In this document: piece after piece, positions 17,131 to 23,936 of the stretch
Layout: every line of letters starts with the position of its first letter
Numbering within the stretch: the first letter of the stretch is position 1
Assembly (NCBI RefSeq): GCF_026242045.1
Contig: NZ_JAPJDO010000017.1
Coordinates: 1-64,000 of the forward strand
Source of the DNA: Mycobacterium pinniadriaticum
GTDB taxonomy: Bacteria > Actinomycetota > Actinomycetes > Mycobacteriales > Mycobacteriaceae
Direction of reading: 5' to 3'
Length of the DNA: 64,000 bases
The notes under the pieces: generated by a model
What the model was told of the DNA's origin: nothing
The model's input: only the letters and a program-made list of their open reading frames with translations
The model's database searches: none
Translations under genes and position numbers: made by a program

Positions 17131-17973
17131 CTACCGCCTAGGCACGCCCGGAATGTCCACGACCACAGTATCGATGCGACACGAATTCCGTCCCGCCGCG
17201 ATCGAGCAGGAGCAGTCGGGGGTCGAAAGCATGAACAGCGTGCGCCCGCTCGGGCCGCCCAATGTGCATCCGATCGCGCTGCGATCACCCATGTCGATGC
17301 GGTCGGTAACGGCGCCGCCGGCCACCACCCGCTGAAACTGGTGCGCCAGCGTCGTCGCAGTCCAAATTCCTCCGTGGGCGTCGATGGAGATGCCGCCTGG
17401 AGGACCGCTGAGCCCCTCGGCGAAGGGTCGGCGGCCCGACAGCGAACCGTCCGGTGCGATGCTGAAGGCGGTCAACCGTCGGCCAAGCGACTCGGCGACG
17501 ATCAATGTCCTGCCGTCCAAAGTGACGACGATTCCTACGGGATCATCGAGACCGGCGGCGGAGATTGTCACATTGTTGCCGCGGTCTATCTGGACGAGGA
17601 CGCCGTCTTCAGTTGCGGGACAGAGGATATAGGTGCGGCCAGCCCTGTCGACGACCATATCGCCAAGGGGTCCCGGCGCCGTGTCACTGAGATCGACGAA
17701 GGTGGTGACGACTTCGCCGTCGTAACGCAGGATCCGTCGTTTGTTACTCGATGCAATCAGCAGGGAACCATCCGGGCGAAAGGCGAGTCCAGTCGGGCGA
17801 TGGCCGGGAAGGGGCAATGTGGTCATCGACCCACGTATGTCTACGGTGTGTACCGCTTCCTCGAGTGAGGAAGGGAACCACAACAGTCCCTCGAACCAGC
17901 GAAGGCTTTGAGCGGCGGATAAGCCGTCGGCCAGCGGCGTCAGAACCCAAGGATGTGCGATCGACCCACGCAT
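17131..17973 (-). CDS. SMP-30/gluconolactonase-type beta-propeller hydrolase
   Basis: A 280-residue six-bladed propeller protein. The family's first blade (SLRWFEGLLWFPSSLEE, with the metal-binding Glu) and the blades RPTGLAFRPDGSLLIAS and PPGGISIDAHGGIWTA are clear. Members are Ca/Zn-dependent lactonases, so it may open a lactone made in the neighbouring pathway. ATG 17973 is chosen because -10 TATATT lies exactly 7-12 bases upstream and there is no ribosome-binding site, which points to a leaderless transcript; an upstream in-frame start would extend through the promoter. It ends convergent to the mce operon and its promoter is divergent from the acyl-CoA dehydrogenase. Confidence 0.8.
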   Translation of the reverse strand: MRGSIAHPWVLTPLADGLSAAQSLRWFEGLLWFPSSLEEAVHTVDIRGSMTTLPLPGHRPTGLAFRPDGSLLIASSNKRRILRYDGEVVTTFVDLSDTAPGPLGDMVVDRAGRTYILCPATEDGVLVQIDRGNNVTISAAGLDDPVGIVVTLDGRTLIVAESLGRRLTAFSIAPDGSLSGRRPFAEGLSGPPGGISIDAHGGIWTATTLAHQFQRVVAGGAVTDRIDMGDRSAIGCTLGGPSGRTLFMLSTPDCSCSIAAGRNSCRIDTVVVDIPGVPRR

Positions 17974-17990
17974 AAATATAATATACATAC
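17974..17990 (-). promoter_or_regulatory. AT-rich promoter box E (leaderless SMP-30 gene)
   Basis: Seventeen bases, almost all A/T, abut the start codon. On the minus strand TATATT occupies -12 to -7 relative to the ATG at 17973, the spacing expected for a leaderless mycobacterial promoter. It belongs to the same set of AT islands as the other boxes of the cluster. Confidence 0.5.
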
Positions 17991-18133
17991 TTGCGAGAGG
18001 GTTGTCTGGTTCATTCCACACGCGCGCGGACAGCCCACCTCCGGGCAAAACGTCAAGGTTGGCCAGATGATCGGCGCGACGGTGGTCGCACTATCGACCA
18101 CAAGGGTCCCCAGGAGCGATCCGGCGCAATCGG

Positions 18134-18148
18134 GATATAGTATATAAT
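18134..18148 (+). promoter_or_regulatory. AT-rich promoter box F with consensus -10
   Basis: Contains the 11-base dyad ATATA-G-TATAT (18135-18145) and a perfect -10 TATAAT (18143-18148), predicting a start of transcription at about 18155. The ninemer TAGTATATA is shared with box A. It drives the acyl-CoA dehydrogenase gene, probably through the short leader frame at 18156. Confidence 0.55.
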
Positions 18149-18155
18149 GTCTGTG

Positions 18156-18209
18156 ATGGGTGACTCCGCCCCCCGCGGGTCATTACCTGGAGCCGCCGGG
18201 GTGCGATGA
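18156..18209 (+). CDS. Possible leaderless 17-codon upstream ORF
   Basis: An ATG at the predicted transcription start opens a 17-residue frame (MGDSAPRGSLPGAAGVR) that stops seven bases before a GGAG ribosome-binding site for the acyl-CoA dehydrogenase. Mycobacteria translate many leaderless small ORFs, some of which couple or attenuate the downstream gene. There is no homology evidence; position relative to TATAAT is the only support. Confidence 0.3.
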   Translation: MGDSAPRGSLPGAAGVR

Positions 18210-18225
18210 CGATTCGGAGTGGGCG

Positions 18226-19407
18226 TTGACTGAATTCGGCGAGCCAGATCTGCATACCGACATTCGGGAGGCCGTTCGGCGTATCTGCCGCGAGTTCCCG
18301 GACAGCTACTGGCGGGACATGGACGCCAGGCACGAGTTCCCCTGGGAACTCTACAAAGCTCTGGCAGAAGGCGGCTGGATCGGAATAGCCATCCCGGAGG
18401 TGTACGGCGGAGGCGGCCGCGGTATTGCCGAAGCATCGATCGTGCTCGAGGAGGTCGCGGCCTCCGGAGCCGCCATGAACGGGTGCAGCGCAATTCACAC
18501 GTCAATCTTCGGCATGAACCCGGTCGTGCGGTTCGGGAGCGAACAGCTGCGCCGGCGGTACCTGCCTGCTGTCGCAGCCGGCGACCTGCACGTCGCGTTC
18601 GGTGTCACCGAACCCGACGCGGGGACCGACACCACGAACATCGCCACACGCGCAGTGCGCGATGGGGACAACTACATCGTGCGGGGTCGCAAGGTCTGGA
18701 TGACCAAGGCCTCGTTGTGTCAGAAGACGCTCCTGCTGGTGCGTACAACACCATTGGAGCAGGTACAGAAGCGCACAGACGGCCTGACCTTGCTGCTCGC
18801 CGACCTGGACGCGCCGCACGTGCAGATCAACCCGATCCCGAAGGTCGGCCGTAACGCCGTGGTGTCGTGTGAGGTCACCTTCGATGACCACTTGGTGGCG
18901 GTGGACGACCGTGTCGGTGAAGAGGGAGACGGTTTCCACTACTTGCTGCACGGGCTGAATCCGGAGCGGATCCTGGTGGCCTCGGAAGCCATCGGTATCG
19001 GACGCGCCGCCGTTCGGCGGGCTGTCGAGTACGCGAATGCCCGCGTTGTGTATGGAGCACCAATCGGATCGAACCAGGGCGTCGCGTTCCCCCTCGCCGA
19101 GGCCTATACGCGGCTGCATGCCGCGGGATTAGTGGTGCGCGAAGCCGCGTGGCTCTACGACCGCGGGTTCGACTGCGGCGAACAGGCGAATATGGCGAAA
19201 TGGCTGGCCGCCGACGCCGCGTTCGCCGCCGCCGACCAGGCCGTACAAACCCATGGCGGGTTCGGTTACGCCGACGAATACGACGTCGCCCGCTATTGGC
19301 GGGAGGCGAGGCTGATGAGGCTGGCGCCGATCCCACAGGAAATGATCCTCAACTACCTGGCCGAGCACGTACTCGGGTTGCCGCGGTCCTATGGCGTGCG
19401 CGAGTGA
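18226..19407 (+). CDS. Acyl-CoA dehydrogenase (FadE12-like)
   Basis: A 393-residue flavoprotein dehydrogenase that removes two hydrogens from an acyl-CoA and passes electrons to ETF, here probably the fused ETF of the same cluster. The FAD and substrate motifs AFGVTEPDAGTDTTN and QTHGGFGYADEYDV are present. The C-terminus reads LMRLAPIPQEMILNYL instead of the classic YEGT base motif, as in its paralogue at 28826-29962. I prefer the TTG start at 18226 because GGAG sits six bases upstream and the N-terminus then aligns with the paralogue (LTEFGEPDLHTDIREAV versus MDFTESPEHHDLRKAV). GTG 18160 would add 22 residues. Confidence 0.88.
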   Translation: MTEFGEPDLHTDIREAVRRICREFPDSYWRDMDARHEFPWELYKALAEGGWIGIAIPEVYGGGGRGIAEASIVLEEVAASGAAMNGCSAIHTSIFGMNPVVRFGSEQLRRRYLPAVAAGDLHVAFGVTEPDAGTDTTNIATRAVRDGDNYIVRGRKVWMTKASLCQKTLLLVRTTPLEQVQKRTDGLTLLLADLDAPHVQINPIPKVGRNAVVSCEVTFDDHLVAVDDRVGEEGDGFHYLLHGLNPERILVASEAIGIGRAAVRRAVEYANARVVYGAPIGSNQGVAFPLAEAYTRLHAAGLVVREAAWLYDRGFDCGEQANMAKWLAADAAFAAADQAVQTHGGFGYADEYDVARYWREARLMRLAPIPQEMILNYLAEHVLGLPRSYGVRE

Positions 19408-19514
19408 TGCTGGGCTCATCGCCGTGGGGTCCGGGCGTCGGTCGGGCCTCACGGTCGCCGGAGCGGTCCCCGCGGTGAACGTCGCTGAGACGTTGCCCGC
19501 TCGGAAAGCCCCGT

Positions 19515-20342
19515 TCAGGCGCTTTGTTCGCCGTCGCTGCCGGTGACCTTGTCCAGGAAGTCCACCGCGATCACCCGAACGGGCACGTTCGTCTGCTGAC
19601 TCTGCACGCGGAGCACGTCGAAGGCCTCGTCGGCATCGATGCCGCGCAGAGCCATCAGTACACCCTTGGCCTGTTCGATCGGGGCGCGGGTCTGCAACAC
19701 CCGTTGGATTGACTCCGCGGTGTCGTGGGCGGACTTGAAGCGTGCGAAGTCGCCGATGGCCCGGGACACCGCGGTGGTCAACAGGTCGAGGATCTCGGCG
19801 TCGAGGCTGTCGAAGGCGTGACGATCCCGCCCGTACAGATTGAACGATCCGAGCGTCTGCTCCTTGGTGAACAGTGGTGCGGCCAGGAAGCTGTGGACGC
19901 CTTCCTCGCGGGCGGCGGCGGCGAAGCGCGGCCACCGAGCCATCGCCTCGTCGGAGTCCAGCAGCACGGTGGTGCGGTTGCGCGCGGCGTGCAGGCACGG
20001 GCCGTCACCGGCCTCGTACTGCTCGCTGTCGATGCGTAGGGTGCGCTCGTCGGTGTGCACCGCGGTGTAGGTGCGGCCGCTGAGATCGATGGTGATTCCC
20101 GTGTAGTCGGCTCCGTCGACGGCCTCGTGCGCGATCCCGGCGACCCGTTGCAGCAACGTCAGCAGGTCATCCTCGTCGGCGACGCTGCGCCCGGCGTCGA
20201 CCAGCATCCGGCCCAGCTCCGCCGGCGAGATGGTGTTGCGCACGGCGGCGTCGACGACGATCTCGGCCGCCTGCTCGGTGTCGGTTCCGTCGAGCACCTC
20301 GGTCGGGATGGAGTCGTCGACACGCGGGTCGCTGTGGTCCAT
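19515..20342 (-). CDS. GAF-ANTAR domain regulator
   Basis: A 275-residue protein with a central GAF domain (about 60-200, including YEAGDGPCLHAARNRTTVLL and HSFLAAPLF) and a C-terminal ANTAR RNA-binding helix bundle (about 205-265: IEQAKGVLMALRGIDADEAF). ANTAR proteins act as antiterminators that stabilise stem-loops in target leaders; the GAF domain would sense a small ligand or redox state. A stable hairpin (20353-20368) lies ten bases before its own start codon and no ribosome-binding site is outside it, which may allow autoregulation. The target genes are unknown. Confidence 0.88.
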   Translation of the reverse strand: MDHSDPRVDDSIPTEVLDGTDTEQAAEIVVDAAVRNTISPAELGRMLVDAGRSVADEDDLLTLLQRVAGIAHEAVDGADYTGITIDLSGRTYTAVHTDERTLRIDSEQYEAGDGPCLHAARNRTTVLLDSDEAMARWPRFAAAAREEGVHSFLAAPLFTKEQTLGSFNLYGRDRHAFDSLDAEILDLLTTAVSRAIGDFARFKSAHDTAESIQRVLQTRAPIEQAKGVLMALRGIDADEAFDVLRVQSQQTNVPVRVIAVDFLDKVTGSDGEQSA

Positions 20343-20352
20343 GTCGCTGAGT

Positions 20353-20368
20353 GTCCCACTCTTGGGAC
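20353..20368 (-). terminator. Hairpin between DUF4185 gene and GAF-ANTAR start
   Basis: A perfect 6-bp stem GTCCCA/TGGGAC with a 4-base loop, located directly after the stop of the DUF4185 gene and ten bases before the ATG of the GAF-ANTAR gene. It could end the upstream transcript or control translation of the ANTAR protein. It is not the dual-hexaloop structure known for classical ANTAR targets. Confidence 0.4.
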
Positions 20369-20369
20369 G

Positions 20370-21761
20370 TCAGGGGAGCACAGTGTGCATCAACATCACG
20401 TTGTAGGCCGACCACAACGACAGGTTGTAGTACAGCTCTCGGCCCGTCGACCACGGATGCAGGAACGGGGCGTAGATGCCGCCGGGGATCTGCATCGACG
20501 ACACCAGCATCTGTTCCGGACCCCACGGGCCCTGCGGCGCCGGCGCGGTCCGCATCACCACGTCGTTGTTGCCGTTGCAGTACAGCACCAGGTACTGCTT
20601 GAGGTAGTTGTTGAACTGGGCCGACATCTCGCCGACCGGCCCCGGGATCACCGGTGTCGCCGCCACCGGGCTACCCGGCACCCACGAGTTGCTGTCGGAG
20701 CTCCAGTACTCGTATTTGGTCAGGTCCGGGACAAGCGCGGGGGACACCCGTGCTACGTACGCCGATCCACTTCGCCCGTTGGGGGTTCCGAACGAGTACA
20801 GATACGGATCACCCGGGCCGGGCTTGAGGAACGCGCCCATCTGGAACTTCTCGTTGCCGTTGGTGGGCTGACGGACGGTGCCGGGGTAGACACCCCAGGT
20901 CTCGCCGTTGTCGGTCGATGTCGCGATCGCCGAGTAGTTCGTGGTCCACGCGCCGTAGTTGTCCCAGCTCTTGATGGACATGAAGTTGAGGAACTGGTTC
21001 TGCCCGACGGCGACGCCGGAGGTGGGGATGATGCCCGTCTCTTGCGGCGCACCGTTGATGCTGTTGATGACCTGCTTGGCGATTCCCGGGCGCCACACCG
21101 GCGATCCGGAGTACTTGTTGCCGACGACACCGTCGGGCACCGCGACGGTGTTGGCCAGCGACCCGTCGGTGCTGCGCATCAGCACGTTGTAGCGCCACTG
21201 CTTGCCGGGGATCTGGCAGAAGCCGTTGGTGTCGCCGAAGGCCATCAGGACCTGGCGGTGGGTGGGATCGCCGTTGTCCCACATGATTCCGAGGTCGGTC
21301 CCGGTGACGGCGAACTTCTGGATGGTCTGGTTCGGACTCTCCGGTCCGGTCACCCAGCCGACGACCGAGGTGCCCGGTGGCGCGGTGGACGGTGCCGGCT
21401 GGGCCGCGGCCGGAGCGGGCTGCGGCTGCGCGGGCGCCGGTTTGGGCGACGGCGCGACCGCGGCCTGTTTCTGTACCTGTGCCGCGTTGGGCATGAACGC
21501 GTTGATGAGGAGCTTGCCCAATGACGGAAGGGGCGCTTGATCATTCGCGCCGGCGGGTTTGTGCCCGATGGGCCGGTCGAAGGGGGCGATCGCCGAGGGT
21601 TGCGGAATCTGGAAGGCCTGGTTCGCGGCGGGTTGCGCCGCGGCTGAGGCGCCTTCGCATGGTTCGGCGTTGGCCGGCGGTGCGACACCGGTCGACGCGC
21701 ACAGTCCGACGACAAGTGCCGACGCCAGCGACAACGAGGGGATCCTGGGGCGCGGCGACAC
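20370..21761 (-). CDS. Secreted DUF4185 protein, candidate endo-D-arabinanase
   Basis: A 463-residue exported protein. A Sec signal peptide (IPSLSLASALVVGLCAS, cleavage near PPANA) is followed by an Ala/Pro-rich linker and a DUF4185 beta-propeller core (GTDLGIMWDNGDPTHRQVLM, FGDTNGFCQIPGKQWRYN, YSAIATSTDNGETWGVYPG). DUF4185 proteins have been reported to be endo-acting D-arabinan hydrolases (GH183) of mycobacteria, so it may trim arabinogalactan or lipoarabinomannan; this rests on my recall of the family. The start is GTG 21761 with AAAGGTG upstream. Tandem MtrA-like boxes lie at 21789-21840, which suits a cell-wall remodelling gene. Confidence 0.82.
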   Translation of the reverse strand: MSPRPRIPSLSLASALVVGLCASTGVAPPANAEPCEGASAAAQPAANQAFQIPQPSAIAPFDRPIGHKPAGANDQAPLPSLGKLLINAFMPNAAQVQKQAAVAPSPKPAPAQPQPAPAAAQPAPSTAPPGTSVVGWVTGPESPNQTIQKFAVTGTDLGIMWDNGDPTHRQVLMAFGDTNGFCQIPGKQWRYNVLMRSTDGSLANTVAVPDGVVGNKYSGSPVWRPGIAKQVINSINGAPQETGIIPTSGVAVGQNQFLNFMSIKSWDNYGAWTTNYSAIATSTDNGETWGVYPGTVRQPTNGNEKFQMGAFLKPGPGDPYLYSFGTPNGRSGSAYVARVSPALVPDLTKYEYWSSDSNSWVPGSPVAATPVIPGPVGEMSAQFNNYLKQYLVLYCNGNNDVVMRTAPAPQGPWGPEQMLVSSMQIPGGIYAPFLHPWSTGRELYYNLSLWSAYNVMLMHTVLP

Positions 21762-21788
21762 GACACACCTTTCGGGGCGGGACGTCGC

Positions 21789-21840
21789 TGTGACGTCTGT
21801 TGGCCATTGTGACGATAGGGATTTGTGTGACTCTTGTGAC
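21789..21840 (-). promoter_or_regulatory. Cluster of MtrA-like GTCACA boxes upstream of the DUF4185 gene
   Basis: Four exact GTCACA hexamers on the minus strand, at 21840-21835, 21831-21826, 21813-21808 and 21794-21789. The first two are direct repeats with a 9-base period, and the last reads GTCACAGCG, the motif reported for the essential response regulator MtrA. They lie 28-79 bases before the DUF4185 start. Binding is inferred from motif and spacing only. Confidence 0.5.
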
Positions 21841-21951
21841 CGGCCCTGTGTCGATAGGTATCCATTCGTGACCGTGTCGCAACCTGGCATTCCGGCCGAC
21901 CGGACCGCGCCCGCCGGCTGGGCTACTGTGCGCTAGACGAGAGGACCAACG

Positions 21952-22428
21952 ATGAGACATGGTGTGTGTGTTGCGGCGGCGGTGGCGTTGGTCGTCGGCG
22001 TATCGGGGACGGCGTGCGGTGGCCCCGACTCGGGCACGGCCCCAGAAGCGACGAGCCCGTCGTCGGCGACGGTAGCGGTGCTCGACGACAGCCTGCTGCC
22101 GTCGCTGGTGCCCACTCCGGCGAACAGTCAGGGGACACAGGGGCCGGACGGCATCGCCGACAACGGGATTCACCTGCACTTCGTCGTGAACGGTTCCCCC
22201 GGCGACGTGATGGCCTCGTACAGGGCCGCGCTGCAGGACAAGGGCTGGGAGGTGACCACCATCGTCACCTCGGGCGGCGAAGGCGGCGGCGGCGCCACCT
22301 ACACCGGAACCAACGGCGCCGCCTACGGGGTGTTCGACGGCGGCGGGTTCAACACCACGACCTACATCGACGTCTGCGCGTGGCCCACCAAGCCCGCGGA
22401 GCCGAACTGCACCCGTGGCGACCGGTAG
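21952..22428 (+). CDS. Small lipoprotein of unknown function
   Basis: A 158-residue lipoprotein with signal sequence (CVAAAVALVVGVSGTAC) and lipobox SGTAC, lipidated Cys at residue 22. The mature part has a Ser/Thr/Pro linker and a small globular domain (IHLHFVVNGSPGDVMASYRA, ALQDKGWEVTTIV) ending in a Gly-rich segment. The domain resembles mycobacterial lipoproteins of unknown role; no catalytic motif is seen. ATG 21952 follows GAGAGGA. It is divergent from the DUF4185 gene and may share the MtrA-like region. Confidence 0.8.
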   Translation: MRHGVCVAAAVALVVGVSGTACGGPDSGTAPEATSPSSATVAVLDDSLLPSLVPTPANSQGTQGPDGIADNGIHLHFVVNGSPGDVMASYRAALQDKGWEVTTIVTSGGEGGGGATYTGTNGAAYGVFDGGGFNTTTYIDVCAWPTKPAEPNCTRGDR

Positions 22429-22447
22429 CCGTCGACCAGAGCGCAAG

Positions 22448-22542
22448 CGAGGGCGCGGGGAAAAACGAAAAAGTGAAGGACCGAAAGCCACAGCCTCTGT
22501 GGTCCCTCGATAAAGCCGCACCAGGCGGGGTCCGCGCCCTCG
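22448..22542. ncRNA. Structured intergenic element next to the reverse transcriptase gene
   Basis: An 11-bp perfect stem (CGAGGGCGCGG at 22448-22458 with its complement at 22532-22542) encloses two hairpins: CCACAG-CCT-CTGTGG (22488-22502, extendable through outer GGAC/GTCC) and CCGC/GCGG (22516-22528). The 5' limb is A-rich. It lies 59 bases past the reverse-transcriptase stop and 19 past the lipoprotein stop. It may be an RNA partner or template of the reverse transcriptase or simply a complex bidirectional terminator. The type is given as ncRNA only because it is structured. Confidence 0.35.
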
Positions 22543-22601
22543 GAAAGAATTGAACCGCACATCCGGCGATCACGGCAAGGCCGGGCAATGTCGGTCCGGG
22601 G

Positions 22602-23936
22602 CTACCGCTGGTTACGCAGATACACCAGCGACACCAATCCCATCTCCGCGCGGAGCATGGCCGGCGGGACAACCCGGAAGCCGCGCACTCCCGGGCGCCC
22701 GGTGGCGGCCTGCACGATCTTGCGGGCGATGCGATAGTCCAAGTCCTTCAACGTCCCCCGGTCCGTCGTGGTGTCGAGCAGCGAGGACAATCCGGCAACG
22801 GCAAACGGATTCGTCAGATCCAGCATCACGTTCGTGGCGACCACGAGTTGGCGTGCCCGCTCCTTGGCCGGCAGCCGACCGAGTCCGGCCGCCACTCCGT
22901 CGATACGCGCGGCAACCCGCGCGATGAACCGCCGCAGCCGATGTGGCGCGACCGACACGGTGCCCGCGTGACTGACCGACAGGCCGAGCGAAGTGACGCG
23001 CCCGCGCCCGCGGTAGGCGGGATCGCTCGGGCATGGCCGACCCGTCGGGCTCAAGGCGGTTCGAAGTTCCTTGCCGAGTTTGCGTTTGACACCCAACTCG
23101 TCCAGCAGCGCGTCGATCCGCGCGTCCGCCTCGTGCATGGCGCTCAGGTCGTGGTGCGCGAACAGAAAATCGTCGTTGTAGCGGGCGTAGAAGATGCCGT
23201 CGATATCCAGGATCGCCTTGTCCATCGGCACGACGGCCAGGTCGGCCAGGATCGGGACCAGCGGAGTTCCCATGGCCACCCCGTGAACGCGAGTGAAATG
23301 TGCACCCTCCTGATCGCGCACGATGGGACGGGCGAGTCGGGTGATGAGATCCCAAACATGCTGTGGAACAACACCATTGCGGCTTCCGAGTGCGACCACC
23401 TCGCGCAGGATGGGCCACAGCGCGGCATCGGGGCCGACCGGGAGATTGTCGCCGTAGTGCTCGAAGTCGGATTGCAGGACGTACAACGGCGGCCCTTTGT
23501 CCCCCGTCCGCGCACGGTGAGCGCGGACATAGTCGGCGAGGGCCCGCATCGCGGTCACATTGGTCTTGCCCGGCAGGTAGGAGTAGACGCCGGGAAGGCC
23601 GTAGCAACAGGCATTATGTGAGATGAGCTGAAAGAGAGCCGATCCCACGACGTGGTCGGTGAAGACCGGCATATGCGCGGCGCGCCGCTTCCCGTTGGTG
23701 TCGAGGATCCAGAGATCCACCGGCTGAGGCTGGAATCGGCCGTCGGCCACGCTGCGGGCGATCACCCGTGCCAGTGTTCGCCGGTTGGTGACCGTGTCGA
23801 AGTAGGTCACCCCGTCGTCGGCGACCTCGCTGAACGTCATGCCACGCTGTCGCTTCTTGGTGAAGATCCGAAGGATGGTGGCCTCATAGGTTTTCGGGTC
23901 GGCCAACTGCCGTTCGATATCGACGGGATCAGGCAT
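22602..23936 (-). CDS. Stand-alone reverse transcriptase (RVT_1 family)
   Basis: A 444-residue RNA-directed DNA polymerase. The fingers/palm motifs are in order: FQPQPVDLWILDTNGKRRAA (about 68-87), catalytic LQSDFEHYGD with D157, the GVAMGTPLVPILADLA turn (219-234), and the active site YARYNDDFLFAH with Y253-N-D255-D256. The C-terminal thumb region (about 330-444) has no HNH endonuclease or group II maturase X signature that I can see, so it is not an intron ORF. It overlaps the upstream membrane-protein gene by eight bases (ATG inside the end of that frame) and must be co-translated with it. Such lone reverse transcriptases in bacteria are usually retrons, DGRs or defence-associated (DRT/UG) proteins; this one fits none clearly. 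Confidence 0.85.
   Translation of the reverse strand: MPDPVDIERQLADPKTYEATILRIFTKKRQRGMTFSEVADDGVTYFDTVTNRRTLARVIARSVADGRFQPQPVDLWILDTNGKRRAAHMPVFTDHVVGSALFQLISHNACCYGLPGVYSYLPGKTNVTAMRALADYVRAHRARTGDKGPPLYVLQSDFEHYGDNLPVGPDAALWPILREVVALGSRNGVVPQHVWDLITRLARPIVRDQEGAHFTRVHGVAMGTPLVPILADLAVVPMDKAILDIDGIFYARYNDDFLFAHHDLSAMHEADARIDALLDELGVKRKLGKELRTALSPTGRPCPSDPAYRGRGRVTSLGLSVSHAGTVSVAPHRLRRFIARVAARIDGVAAGLGRLPAKERARQLVVATNVMLDLTNPFAVAGLSSLLDTTTDRGTLKDLDYRIARKIVQAATGRPGVRGFRVVPPAMLRAEMGLVSLVYLRNQR

Noticed and set aside
16944..17141. A 65-codon frame overlapping the end of mceF
   Set aside because: No ribosome-binding site, no recognisable family, and it runs through the mce terminator hairpin; probably spurious.
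22541..22565. A tRNA-like T-loop (GGTTCAATTC on the minus strand)
   Set aside because: No matching acceptor, D or anticodon stems can be folded around it.
22602..23936. Group II intron, DGR or classical retron identity for the reverse transcriptase
   Set aside because: No maturase/HNH domain, no visible template/variable repeat pair and no upstream msr-msd-like structure seen; left as unclassified.
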